DNA of 34,980 bases from Chloroflexota bacterium. GTDB lineage: Bacteria; Chloroflexota; Limnocylindria; Limnocylindrales; CSP1-4. The stretch spans positions 906 through 35,885 of the forward strand of contig PMJT01000179.1 in the NCBI GenBank assembly GCA_003158495.1, written 5' to 3'. Positions 15,753 to 23,626 of this stretch are shown here, piece by piece. The notes beneath the pieces were generated by a model. That model was not told the origin of the DNA. It made no database searches and was given only the letters and a program-made list of their open reading frames with translations. How positions within the stretch are numbered: the stretch's first letter is position 1; every line of letters begins with the position of its first letter. Both the position numbers and the translations under genes were made by a program.

Positions 15753-17425
15753 GGCGACCAGGGGCGCGCCTCGGTCGCCCCTCGAGCGATGTCGAGGAAC
15801 TGGTTTGCGTTCACCTGGAGCCACGGCCCCACCTGGCCGTCCGGCCACTGGATCCGGACCTGGGCCGAGCTGGCTGGTCCGAGGCCGAAATGGATCCATC
15901 CCAGCTGCCCGCCGGCGTGCCCACCGCCGATGGTCAACTCGCGACGAAGTGTCAGGTCGCCGACCTTGACTTCGATCCAGGCACCGACGGCGTCGACGTT
16001 TGGCCCGGTCTGGACCGGTCGAAGCGCCAGCCAGTTGCCCATCTGCGCCGGTTCGCCCGAGGTCGCGGAGCCGGCGTTCAGCCAGACCCGCACTGGCGCG
16101 CCGTAATGGACTTCGATAAGGTCCAGCAGGCCGTCCATGTTGAAGTCGGCCAGGGCCGCACCACGCCCGCGATCGTACTCGACGATCCCGGCCGCCTGGG
16201 CCTGCTGCTTGAAGCTGCCGTCTGGCTGCCCGAGGAACAGGTCGCTGGGATCCTTCGTGGCGAAGCCCGGCTGCTCGGCGACGTTGCCTTTGGAGACGAA
16301 CAGGTCGATGAAACCGTCGTTGTTGACGTCCTCGAACTCGGGATGCCAGGAGGTCGAGGGCAGGTCTTGCCCGCCGCTGCCGGGCCGCGTGGAAACCACG
16401 CCACGCTTCAAGGCGATGTCGCGGTAGGTCGGTTGGTCCGGTCCCGCGGCGAGCGTCTGGAGCCGGTTGTCGCCCTGGCTCGTGAGGTAGTAGTCGGGAT
16501 ATCCGTCGCCGTTGACGTCGTATCCGGCGATGCCCATGCCGGAGACCTGCAGTGAGACCCATCCGTCGGCGTCCGTGTAGGCGCGTGGCGCCTCGCCCGG
16601 CGCGACCCGCCAGAGCTGGTCCTGCCCGTTCACGTAGTAGTTTTGGTCGTTGGTCATGCGCAGGTCCCGCCGCCCCGAGAGATCCCAGTCGCTGAACAGC
16701 ATCGACAGCGTGCAGTAGCCGGGCGAGAGCGCGATCGGCCGATCGAACGCCGTTCCGTCCGCCTTCGGACGCACGAGCTCGCTCTCCGCGCAGTCCCTCG
16801 TCGGCTGGCCCGTGGCATCGAGCTTGAGGTAGTGACCGATGGCGAGCGTCGGCAGGGCGTTCGAACCCTCCCACGTCGCGCTGAAGGCCGTGGCGTAGTC
16901 GTTGCCGCCGTCGAACGACCATCTGGCGTTCGCCTTCTCGAAGCGGCATCCGCCCAGGCCGCGAAGGATCTCCGTCTCGCCCATCCGCAGCACCACGAGG
17001 TCCACGTTGCTGTCGCCGTCGATGTCGATCGGGTATGCGCCTTCGACGCCGGTGAGATCGGTCACGGTGTCGGGTATCCGCGTGAACTTAAGAGCCTTGC
17101 CGCCCACCGGGCTGTCGTTGCGGTACAGACCGGCCGGGTTGCTGCCGCCCGCCACGTAGACGTCGGGCCGGCCGTCCCCGTTGCAGTCGAAGACCGCCAC
17201 TCCGCCGCCCGCGACGTACCCATCGCCGCCCCCATACGTGTGGCTCAATCCGGAGCCGGCGGTCTGCTCGACGAAATTGGGAGTGCCGCCGGCCGTGGTC
17301 GGCGTCGCCGAGCCGCCGAAATACCCCAGACCGAAGCTGGTGGCCGTGCCTGCCACCACGGCAACGATCGCCACGGCTGCGGCAATCGCCAGGGTGCGCC
17401 GGCGGCCGCGGATCGCCGCTCTCAT
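15740..17425 (-). CDS. CRTAC1-family protein with FG-GAP/VCBS repeats and ASPIC/UnbV domain
   Basis: 561 residues. An N-terminal basic stretch and hydrophobic helix (about 11-35) anchor or export it. The body is a beta-propeller of FG-GAP/VCBS repeats, each marked by a calcium-binding loop: DCNGDGRPD (80-88), DIDGDSNVD (134-142), DVNGDGYPD, DVNNDGFID and DFNMDGLLD. The C-terminus is an ASPIC/UnbV domain: GNWLALRPVQTGPNVDAVGAWIEVKVG, then IGGGHAGGQLGWIHFGLG and VRIQWPDGQ. Such proteins are extracytoplasmic and their roles are mostly unknown, often inferred as binding or adhesion. It begins 13 nt after the haloperoxidase-like gene ends and is probably co-transcribed. Function with that enzyme is inference. 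Confidence 0.9.
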   Translation of the reverse strand: MRAAIRGRRRTLAIAAAVAIVAVVAGTATSFGLGYFGGSATPTTAGGTPNFVEQTAGSGLSHTYGGGDGYVAGGGVAVFDCNGDGRPDVYVAGGSNPAGLYRNDSPVGGKALKFTRIPDTVTDLTGVEGAYPIDIDGDSNVDLVVLRMGETEILRGLGGCRFEKANARWSFDGGNDYATAFSATWEGSNALPTLAIGHYLKLDATGQPTRDCAESELVRPKADGTAFDRPIALSPGYCTLSMLFSDWDLSGRRDLRMTNDQNYYVNGQDQLWRVAPGEAPRAYTDADGWVSLQVSGMGIAGYDVNGDGYPDYYLTSQGDNRLQTLAAGPDQPTYRDIALKRGVVSTRPGSGGQDLPSTSWHPEFEDVNNDGFIDLFVSKGNVAEQPGFATKDPSDLFLGQPDGSFKQQAQAAGIVEYDRGRGAALADFNMDGLLDLIEVHYGAPVRVWLNAGSATSGEPAQMGNWLALRPVQTGPNVDAVGAWIEVKVGDLTLRRELTIGGGHAGGQLGWIHFGLGPASSAQVRIQWPDGQVGPWLQVNANQFLDIARGATEARPWSPPSA

Positions 17426-17438
17426 CGGACCCGGGCCA

Positions 17439-19331
17439 TCACTGGATTGCGCCGTTGTAGTAGCGCTGGGCTATCGTCCAGGCCGCCTTGCCACATTCCG
17501 ACCCGACTCGGCGACCGGTGAAGTCGTCCACTTGGACGTGGATGCCACCCCACAGCCGCGACTGGCCCGCCTGGTCCGCGGCGTCGTAGTAGGTCGCCCA
17601 CTCCAGTCGGATGTCGGTCGTCGGGCCGGCCTCGAACTTGAGCGAGCCCGCCTTGATCGTGTAGCCGCTGACGCCGCCCGGGAAGTACTCACTGCCGGTG
17701 AAGCTCGTCAACACTTCGGCGGCCGCCCGGCTGAAGGTGCTGTGGCCCGAGAAGTAGCCGGGGAATGAAGGCGTCACGAATGTGGGGAGCTGGTAGGGGA
17801 CCCAGTTGGCGGCCAGGATCCAGGCCACGCCGCCGGTCTGGGTCTTGGGATCCTTGGGATTGCCGGCCCAGGCTTTGATCGCGATCTCGCCTTCGTGGCC
17901 GACGAGCGCCGCGTGACGCTGTCCCGGGGCAGTGGTGTCCTTGGTGATCAGCTCGATCAGTCCGGGCACCAGCGGCAGGCCTTCCTTGTTGTAGGAGGGC
18001 TGGCCTGGGTCGCTCGATTGGCCCAACCCGCCCATGTATCGGATCCAGGAAATCGGCCGGGCGTCGTCGTAGTAGCCCTTTGCGCCCCAGGCGGCAATGG
18101 CGGCGTCGTGGACGGCGCCATTGAGGGCGAGGTACATCTTGACGTCCCATTCCAGCCGATCGACGACCGGGCCCTTTCCGCCGATCCGCAAGTTCGGCGC
18201 CAGCTCGTCGGAAGCCAGATTGGCGAGCACGTTCCAGTGACCGGGCGGCGTCTCCGAGTTGGGGCCGTCGGCCCAGAACTCGGCCATGACCCGCCCGAAG
18301 TCACCCTCGTTGACGACGTCCGGCGGGTACGGCTTTCCTGTGACCGGGTTCACCTTGTGTCCGGTGCCGTCGTTGGTGCCCAGATCGTTGTTGCCGCGGG
18401 CACCGGGGGAGATGTCGATCGTGTTTCCGAGAGCCGGATCGAGCAGACTGCTGTCGCGGATGACCTCGACGACTTGGTCCTTGAACTCCTGGTCGGTACT
18501 GGGATCGCCAAGCTTGGGCGGAGGGCCCGGATCGAGCGGCGGAGCCGCGACGGTGCTACCCGCTACCGTGCTGCCGACCGCGGGCAAACCGAAGCTGGCC
18601 ACGCCTCCCCACTGCGGACCGACGTTCTGCTGAACCCCGTTGGTAACCGGGATTCCGTTCTGGGAGATCATGTGCTCGATCTGGAGGGGCTGCCAGCGGT
18701 TGGGATCGACCATAGGCGCCCCCGGCTTGTTCACGACAAGAGGCGGATTGACGGACGTGTACCACGGGGATTGGTAGCCTCCGGCCTGGTTCGAACCGTC
18801 GTTGGCACCGTAGTCGAGCACCGCTTTGGCGATCCTGTTGCCGACCGCGGCCGGAGAATTGCCTTCCGTCGTGTTGTTGTTGAGGGGGTAGTGCAGCGTG
18901 TCCATGAGGTCATCGAACTCGGACAGCGACTGGTCCGCCCCTACCGCCTTGATGTAGCGGGCCGTCAGGACGCGATAAGCGGCGTAGCTTATGGCTTCGT
19001 TCCGAGCCGCGGCCACATCGGACGCGGTGTCCTTCTCCTTGACGATGTATCCGGAGGCCGTGGGGTCGTACGCCGCCCAGGCGTCCCACATGGCCACGGA
19101 CGTATGAAACAGGTTGCGGGCGTGAACGGGCGGGTTCGGCAGGGCGCGGCGGATCGCATCCAGAAGCGCTTCGTCCCACTTCCGGGCCACGGTCTGACTT
19201 TGGCTGGAGCTGGCGTCGCCGCTCTTCGCCCAGGGGCTCCAGACCAGGAGTCCGCCCACTACGAGCATGAGCACGGCGAGCATCGAAACGACGACTGCGA
19301 TGGCATTGCGCCTGGAACGCCTGGCAAGCAT
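17439..19331 (-). CDS. Vanadium-dependent haloperoxidase-like / PAP2 superfamily protein, membrane-anchored
   Basis: 630 residues from the ATG at 19331 (AAGGAG 8 nt upstream). A longer in-frame start at 19517 lacks a ribosome site. A TM helix at about 10-31 follows RRSRRN, so the enzyme domain is outside the membrane. The region KWDEALLDAIRRALPNPPVHARNLFH is typical of bacterial vanadium haloperoxidase relatives. The complete vanadate/phosphate signature is present: K-X6-RP (Lys418, Arg425), SGH (528-530) and SR-X5-H-X3-D (Arg592, His598, Asp602). Haloperoxidases oxidise halides with H2O2, while PAP2 phosphatases share the same site. Which reaction applies cannot be read from sequence. It heads the three-gene minus-strand set with CRTAC1 and M24. 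Confidence 0.88.
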   Translation of the reverse strand: MLARRSRRNAIAVVVSMLAVLMLVVGGLLVWSPWAKSGDASSSQSQTVARKWDEALLDAIRRALPNPPVHARNLFHTSVAMWDAWAAYDPTASGYIVKEKDTASDVAAARNEAISYAAYRVLTARYIKAVGADQSLSEFDDLMDTLHYPLNNNTTEGNSPAAVGNRIAKAVLDYGANDGSNQAGGYQSPWYTSVNPPLVVNKPGAPMVDPNRWQPLQIEHMISQNGIPVTNGVQQNVGPQWGGVASFGLPAVGSTVAGSTVAAPPLDPGPPPKLGDPSTDQEFKDQVVEVIRDSSLLDPALGNTIDISPGARGNNDLGTNDGTGHKVNPVTGKPYPPDVVNEGDFGRVMAEFWADGPNSETPPGHWNVLANLASDELAPNLRIGGKGPVVDRLEWDVKMYLALNGAVHDAAIAAWGAKGYYDDARPISWIRYMGGLGQSSDPGQPSYNKEGLPLVPGLIELITKDTTAPGQRHAALVGHEGEIAIKAWAGNPKDPKTQTGGVAWILAANWVPYQLPTFVTPSFPGYFSGHSTFSRAAAEVLTSFTGSEYFPGGVSGYTIKAGSLKFEAGPTTDIRLEWATYYDAADQAGQSRLWGGIHVQVDDFTGRRVGSECGKAAWTIAQRYYNGAIQ

Positions 19332-19813
19332 TTGAGCGCTCCTTCTGTTCGCCAGTGAATGGAGTGTCCGAGCCGGATCGCGGCTCTTCCCCGTTGGCAG
19401 GTCGGCGATCGTTCCGGATGACCGGCCCGCCGACCGAGTCACTTCTGAAGCGCGCATGCAATCGAATGCGCTCATCATACCGGCCGGCTGCGGAAAAGAG
19501 CTTGACCCAGACAGCATGCGTATGCTACATAGGTATTCATAGACGCGTCCTGCCTCGCGCCATTGTGGTGGGAACGTGTGCTTGGGGATTGTGCTTGGAC
19601 TGCCGGAATGCTGCCTAGCAAGCAGTTACTGCTGCGAGGGCTTGCCTGGTAGGCGGCAACTGCCGTCCGCTTGCCACCGATAACCCGAGCGGCGAACCGC
19701 GATTGGCATGTCAGTCCAATGTGGGAGAGGAGGTACTGGGCCTCAAGAAAGCCCAAAAGCTGTCGGAGAAGACTCAGGGTAAATCCAGGTCCATCTCACA
19801 GGAGGAAGGGTTG
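19332..19813. other. Divergent intergenic region between haloperoxidase-like and XylF-like genes
   Basis: About 480 bp. It contains the importer element copy B at 19501-19540 and a minus-strand -10-like TATGAT (19479-19474) that could serve the haloperoxidase gene, without a clear -35. It also holds a small dyad AGCAGT-T-ACTGCT (19621-19633) in the presumed XylF leader and an isolated AGGAGG near 19729 without a start codon. No recognised riboswitch or gene. Confidence 0.45.
19501..19540 (+). promoter_or_regulatory. Importer promoter/operator element, copy B
   Basis: TTGACC at 19502-19507, an 18-nt spacer, then TACATA at 19526-19531. The core CGTATGCTACATAGGTAT (19519-19536) is identical to copy A at 8374-8391, and the flanks match over about 40 nt with one indel and few substitutions. 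It lies about 275 nt before the XylF-like start. A common regulator for both importers is inferred. Confidence 0.6.
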
Positions 19814-21028
19814 ATGACAACCGTTCGCAGGATGTCCGTCCTGCTTTCAGTGGCGGCGCTTGTCGCGTCCGCGTGCTCGAGCTCAGCAACGCCGGTGCCG
19901 ACGACGGCACCCACCGCTGCCCCCACCGCTGCGGCCACCGCTGCGGCCACGGCTGCACCCACAACTGCACCGACCGCAGCCACAAAGCCCTGCACCGTCG
20001 GCGTCTCCTGGAACAACTTCCAGCAGCCGCGCTGGGCGGCGCACGACAAGCCGGGCATTCAGAAGACCGTCGAGGCGGGCGGCGGGAAATACATCGACGC
20101 TGACGCGAACCTCAGCAATGAGCAGCAGCTGACAGACGTCTCTACCCTCATTTCGAAGGGCGCCAATGTCTTGATCCTGCTCGCTCAGGACAACAAGGCG
20201 ATCCTGCCGGCGCTCAAGCAGGCGTCCGATGCCGGGATCCCGGTCATTGCCTATGACCGACTCATCGAGGACCCGAGCATCCTGTACATCACGTTCGACA
20301 ACGTCGCTGTTGGTGCGGCCCAGGCCAAGGCTATCCTGACGAAGGTCCCGAAGGGCAACTACGTCCTCATCAAGGGCGACCCGGGTGACCCGAACGCCTC
20401 GACATTCCTGCCGCAAGGCTGGGATAACGCGGGCCTCAAGGCCAAGATCGCTTCCGGTGACATCAAGATCGTCGGGCCGGCGACCGGCACGTTCACCGAC
20501 GCCTGGAAGACCGAGACGGCCCAGGCGAACATGGAAACGATCATCGACAAGGCCAACTCGTCCGGACAGAAGATCGATGCCATCCTCGACGAGAACGACA
20601 GCACGGCGCTCGGCGTCGTGGCCGCTCTCACGGCCAAGAACTACGGGTTCCCGCCGCTCAGCGGCCAGGACGGCGACCCGGCCAACCTGAACAACGTAGC
20701 CCTCGGCAAGCAGTTCGTTGACGTGTTCAAGAACGCCAATGAGCTCGGCAAGGCCGCCGGGGCCGCCGCGTTGGCGCTCTGCGCGGGCACCAAGATGGCC
20801 AGCCTGACGCTTCCGTCCGGCCTCATCGACCCGACCGTCGCCCCGGCGGCCGGTCTGTCGGCCAAGCCCTTCGTGACCCCAGGCGGCACGACCGTCAGTT
20901 CATTCATCCTCCAGCCGACCCCGCTGACCGCGGACACCCTCCAGGTCGCGATCGATGCCGGCCAGATCACCAAGGCGGACCTCTGCAAGGGGGTGGTCGC
21001 AGCTTCTGCACCACCTGCTTGCAAGTGA
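19814..21028 (+). CDS. xylF: XylF-like sugar-binding lipoprotein (CUT2)
   Basis: 404 residues from the ATG at 19814, with GGAGGAAGG about 5 nt upstream. The signal MTTVRRMSVLLSVAALVASAC is a lipoprotein type, followed by an Ala/Thr/Pro linker to about residue 57. The periplasmic-binding-protein type 1 fold starts at CTVGVSWNNFQQPRWAAHDKPG. ISKGANVLILLAQDNKAILPAL and AGIPVIAYDRLI are characteristic of D-xylose-binding XylF and its relatives. The late GQDGD and LNNVALGKQFVDVFK segments also fit XylF. It binds a monosaccharide, most likely D-xylose, outside the cell and passes it to the next two gene products. Confidence 0.9.
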   Translation: MTTVRRMSVLLSVAALVASACSSSATPVPTTAPTAAPTAAATAAATAAPTTAPTAATKPCTVGVSWNNFQQPRWAAHDKPGIQKTVEAGGGKYIDADANLSNEQQLTDVSTLISKGANVLILLAQDNKAILPALKQASDAGIPVIAYDRLIEDPSILYITFDNVAVGAAQAKAILTKVPKGNYVLIKGDPGDPNASTFLPQGWDNAGLKAKIASGDIKIVGPATGTFTDAWKTETAQANMETIIDKANSSGQKIDAILDENDSTALGVVAALTAKNYGFPPLSGQDGDPANLNNVALGKQFVDVFKNANELGKAAGAAALALCAGTKMASLTLPSGLIDPTVAPAAGLSAKPFVTPGGTTVSSFILQPTPLTADTLQVAIDAGQITKADLCKGVVAASAPPACK

Positions 21029-21058
21029 CGATAATCTAGCTCTGACAAGACACAGTCA

Positions 21059-21102
21059 GACCTGCGTCCCCGGGGCAACACCCCGTGGACGCAGGTCCTT
21101 TT
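21059..21102 (+). terminator. Strong hairpin with T-run after xylF-like gene
   Basis: GACCTGCGTCC (21059-21069) pairs with GGACGCAGGTC (21087-21097). An inner CGGGG/CCCCG stem adds five pairs after one mismatch, with loop CAACA, and TTTT follows at 21099-21102. This has intrinsic-terminator form yet lies inside the importer operon, 20 nt before the permease start. It is therefore likely a partial terminator that lets the binding protein be made in excess. Confidence 0.7.
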
Positions 21103-21122
21103 CGTGGAACAGGAGAGCCACC

Positions 21123-22451
21123 GTGACGAACGTGGCCGATGCGCCACCGGTACATGTTCAGACGCAGCCGCCGTCGCGGCGATCCATGTCTGGGCTCATT
21201 GCGCAGACCGAAGTCGATCTCCGGCTGTTCGGGATGCTCGTCGCGCTTGCGGTAATCCTGCTCGCCTTCGACATCCTGAGCGGCGGGCAGATGATCAGCC
21301 CGACGAACATGGTCACGCTCTCTGTGCAGGCGACGGGCATCGCGATCATCGCGACCGGGATGGTGCTGGTCATCGTCTCGCGTAATATCGACCTCTCGGT
21401 CGGGTCACTGGTCGGTTTCGTGGCCATGAGCTACGCGCTGCTGATGACCGACTGGTTCCCCAACATCCTGCACTTGCCTGCTGACTTCCCTCTGACGTGG
21501 GCGATCGCCCTCGCCATCGGGATCGCAATAGGCGCCGCATTCGGTGCCGTGCAGGGTTTCATCATCGCCTACGTCGGCGTGCCCTCGTTCATCGTCACCC
21601 TCGGCGGCCTGCTGACCATCCGCGGACTCGTCTGGTACCTGTCGCAGGGCGCCGCCGTCTCCGGCCTTGACCCAACCTTCCAGCTCATCGGCGGAGGGGC
21701 CGCGGGCTCGATGGGCGCGACACTGACGTGGGGCGTCGGGGTTGTCGGCTGTCTCGCAGTCGTCGCGTTCCTCTTCAGTGCCCGCCGGCAGCGGCGCCGG
21801 TTTGGGTTCCCCATCAGACCCATGTGGGCCGAGACGGTGATCGGCGGGGTCGGTTGCCTCGCAATTCTCGGTCTGGCCGCCTTTGCCAACGCGAATTACT
21901 GGCCGAAGGGCCTGGCGGATAGATACGCCGCGGACCACGGCATCGCCGTCCCGGCGGGAGGCCTGCAGATCTCCACCGGGTTCCCGTACCCGATCATGAT
22001 CCTCATCGGCGTGACGATCGTGATGAGCTGGATCGCGAAGCGCCGCCGCTTCGGCCGGTATGTCTACGCCTACGGCGGCAACCCCGACGCGGCCCTGCTG
22101 GCCGGTATCAATACCCGCTGGACGATCATGAAGACGTACGTCGTGATGGGCATCCTGTGCGCCCTGGCGGCGGCCATCGCGGCAGCCCGACTGAATGGGT
22201 CGACCCTCGACGTCGGCCAGAGCTACGAGCTTTACGTCATCGCGGCCGCCGTGGTCGGCGGCACATCATTCGCGGGCGGCACCGGATCGATCGCGGGCGC
22301 GGTCGTCGGGGCCTTCGTCATGCAGTCGATTGCGTACGGCCTCAGCTTCAACGGGGTGAACTCACCGGGCCAGAATGTCGTTGCAGGAATCGTCCTGATC
22401 CTCGCTGTCGGCTTCGACGCGTGGAACCGGCGCCGGTCTCGCAGCTCTTGA
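21123..22451 (+). CDS. xylH: XylH-like sugar ABC permease (CUT2)
   Basis: 442 residues from the GTG at 21123 (AGGAG 8 nt upstream). The longer reading from 20955 overlaps xylF and was rejected. It is a BPD_transp_2 family inner-membrane permease: VILLAFDILSGGQMISPTNMVTLSVQATGIAIIATGMVLVIVSRNIDLSVGSLVGF is the family hallmark. YVGVPSFIVTLGGLLTIRGLVW follows, and the last third contains AYGGNPDAALLAGINT and VGGTSFAGGTGSIAGAVVGA. About 10 helices, with a larger central loop (about residues 215-290), as in XylH rather than RbsC. It forms the channel for xylose with XylF and the ATPase. The stop is 13 nt before the ATPase start. Confidence 0.93.
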   Translation: MTNVADAPPVHVQTQPPSRRSMSGLIAQTEVDLRLFGMLVALAVILLAFDILSGGQMISPTNMVTLSVQATGIAIIATGMVLVIVSRNIDLSVGSLVGFVAMSYALLMTDWFPNILHLPADFPLTWAIALAIGIAIGAAFGAVQGFIIAYVGVPSFIVTLGGLLTIRGLVWYLSQGAAVSGLDPTFQLIGGGAAGSMGATLTWGVGVVGCLAVVAFLFSARRQRRRFGFPIRPMWAETVIGGVGCLAILGLAAFANANYWPKGLADRYAADHGIAVPAGGLQISTGFPYPIMILIGVTIVMSWIAKRRRFGRYVYAYGGNPDAALLAGINTRWTIMKTYVVMGILCALAAAIAAARLNGSTLDVGQSYELYVIAAAVVGGTSFAGGTGSIAGAVVGAFVMQSIAYGLSFNGVNSPGQNVVAGIVLILAVGFDAWNRRRSRSS

Positions 22452-22464
22452 CGGAGGGACCACT

Positions 22465-23253
22465 TTGACGGTTGCAGATGGCACTCCGCTCGTGGAGATG
22501 CAGCACATCAACGTCGCCTTCGGGGGCGTTCACGCAGTCCAGAACGTAACGGTCGACCTTCGGCCCGGCGAGGTCGTCGGTCTGGTCGGTGGCAACGGAG
22601 CCGGCAAGACTACGTTGATCCGATGCCTGTCCGGCGCGCATCCGGCCGACTCGGGCCAGATCCTCATCGACGGTCAGCCGGTGTCGATCGCCAACCCACG
22701 TGATGCCAAGGCGCTCGGGATCGAGACCATCTACCAGACTCTGGCGCTGGCCGAAAATATCGATGCGTCGGCCAACGTCTTCCTCGGCCGGGAACTGACA
22801 AGCCGGTTCGGCGATCTCGACGACGCGGCAATGGAGTCCGCCACGCGGCGGGTCATGGGGCGGCTGAACCCTAACTTCAAGAACTTCAAGACGCCTGTCG
22901 TGTCGCTCTCCGGTGGCCAGCGCCAGGCGATTGCCATCGGCCGCGCAGTCCATTTCAACGCCCGGATCCTGATCATGGACGAGCCGACGGCGGCGCTGGG
23001 CCCGGCCGAGACTGCCCAGGTTCGCGACCTGATCAAGCAGCTCAAGTCGGAGGGCATCGGGATCTTCCTTATCAGCCACGACATCCACGACGTCTTCGAC
23101 CTCGCGGACCGGATCAGCGTCATGCTCCACGGCAAGCTCGTCGGCACGGTCAACAAGTCGGACGTGACGACGGACGAAGTCTTGGCCATGATCATCATGG
23201 GCAAGATGCCAGAAGAAGTGACCCAGAAGGACCTGGCCATGCTCCACGAGTGA
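22465..23253 (+). CDS. xylG: CUT2 sugar ABC transporter ATPase, single-domain XylG-like
   Basis: 262 residues from a TTG at 22465 with GGAGG 7 nt upstream. Walker A GGNGAGKTT (42-50), Q-loop near YQTLAL, signature SLSGGQRQ (147-154), Walker B ILIMDEP (168-174) and His205 (SHD) are all intact, so it should hydrolyse ATP. Typical E. coli-type XylG has two fused ATPase domains (about 510 residues). This one has a single domain and would work as a homodimer, a form common in Actinobacteria and Chloroflexota. It powers the XylH-like permease. A strong hairpin lies about 20 nt after the stop. Confidence 0.92.
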   Translation: MTVADGTPLVEMQHINVAFGGVHAVQNVTVDLRPGEVVGLVGGNGAGKTTLIRCLSGAHPADSGQILIDGQPVSIANPRDAKALGIETIYQTLALAENIDASANVFLGRELTSRFGDLDDAAMESATRRVMGRLNPNFKNFKTPVVSLSGGQRQAIAIGRAVHFNARILIMDEPTAALGPAETAQVRDLIKQLKSEGIGIFLISHDIHDVFDLADRISVMLHGKLVGTVNKSDVTTDEVLAMIIMGKMPEEVTQKDLAMLHE

Positions 23254-23272
23254 TGAACCCGGGTCCTGACTG

Positions 23273-23296
23273 AACGGCGCCCGCGAGGGCGCCGTT
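23273..23296 (+). terminator. Terminator hairpin after importer operon
   Basis: AACGGCGCCC (23273-23282) and GGGCGCCGTT (23287-23296) form a perfect 10-bp stem with loop GCGA, between the convergent importer operon and the dehydrogenase relic. No T-run follows. Confidence 0.55.
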
Positions 23297-23299
23297 CCG

Positions 23300-23604
23300 A
23301 TTCTCGACACCGACCGATGCCCCGGGCCGCAAGCCACCGGCGAGTGACACCGCATGCAGGGCGACGCCGAGCGGCTCGAGCAGCGCGCCCTCCGCGTCCG
23401 ACATGTTGTCGGGCAGGGTGACGATGCGTCGCTCCGGCCATGCCATCTGCTCCCGGAGGGCGCCGTCGGTGACTCCCCGGTGGGCGTCCGAGCCGCACGG
23501 TCCGACCGCCGTGACGCGGAGCAGTATCTCGCCGTCGGCGGGCGCCGGGGCTGCTTCGTCTGTGATGGTCAGGTCCCGGGGCGAACGAGACGAAGGGCGC
23601 GCAT
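23300..23604 (-). pseudogene. Decayed zinc-dependent alcohol/polyol dehydrogenase
   Basis: On the minus strand an ATG at 23604, with GGAGG 8 nt upstream, reads MRALRLVRPG, then one missing base near 23575 shifts the frame. In the next frame the text continues LTITDEAAPAPADGEILLRV and TAVGPCGSDAHRG, the zinc-cysteine motif of medium-chain dehydrogenases. It jumps directly to TDGALREQMAWPERRIVTLP and DNMSDAEGALLEPLGVALHA, then ends at LRPGASVGV. The segment holding the catalytic GHE motif and the structural-zinc cysteines (roughly 70 residues) is deleted, and the whole NAD-binding half is gone. It would have been a sorbitol/xylitol-type dehydrogenase. It follows the LacI gene by 22 nt and was probably its operon partner. 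Confidence 0.8.
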
Positions 23605-23626
23605 TAGCTGGGCCTCCGGATCGACG

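Noticed and set aside
15726..16949. Long upstream extension of the M24 reading frame
   Set aside because: It lies in a different frame over the CRTAC1-like gene, which has clear repeat and ASPIC motifs. The extension has Arg/Ala-rich shadow composition.
19725..19745. Strong AGGAGG in the XylF leader
   Set aside because: No start codon lies at a suitable distance, and the true gene has its own GGAGGAAGG before 19814.
19861..19985. Repetitive GCC/ACC-rich tract as a tandem-repeat or CRISPR-like element
   Set aside because: It encodes the Ala/Thr/Pro linker of the XylF-like lipoprotein, in frame, and there are no regular spacers.
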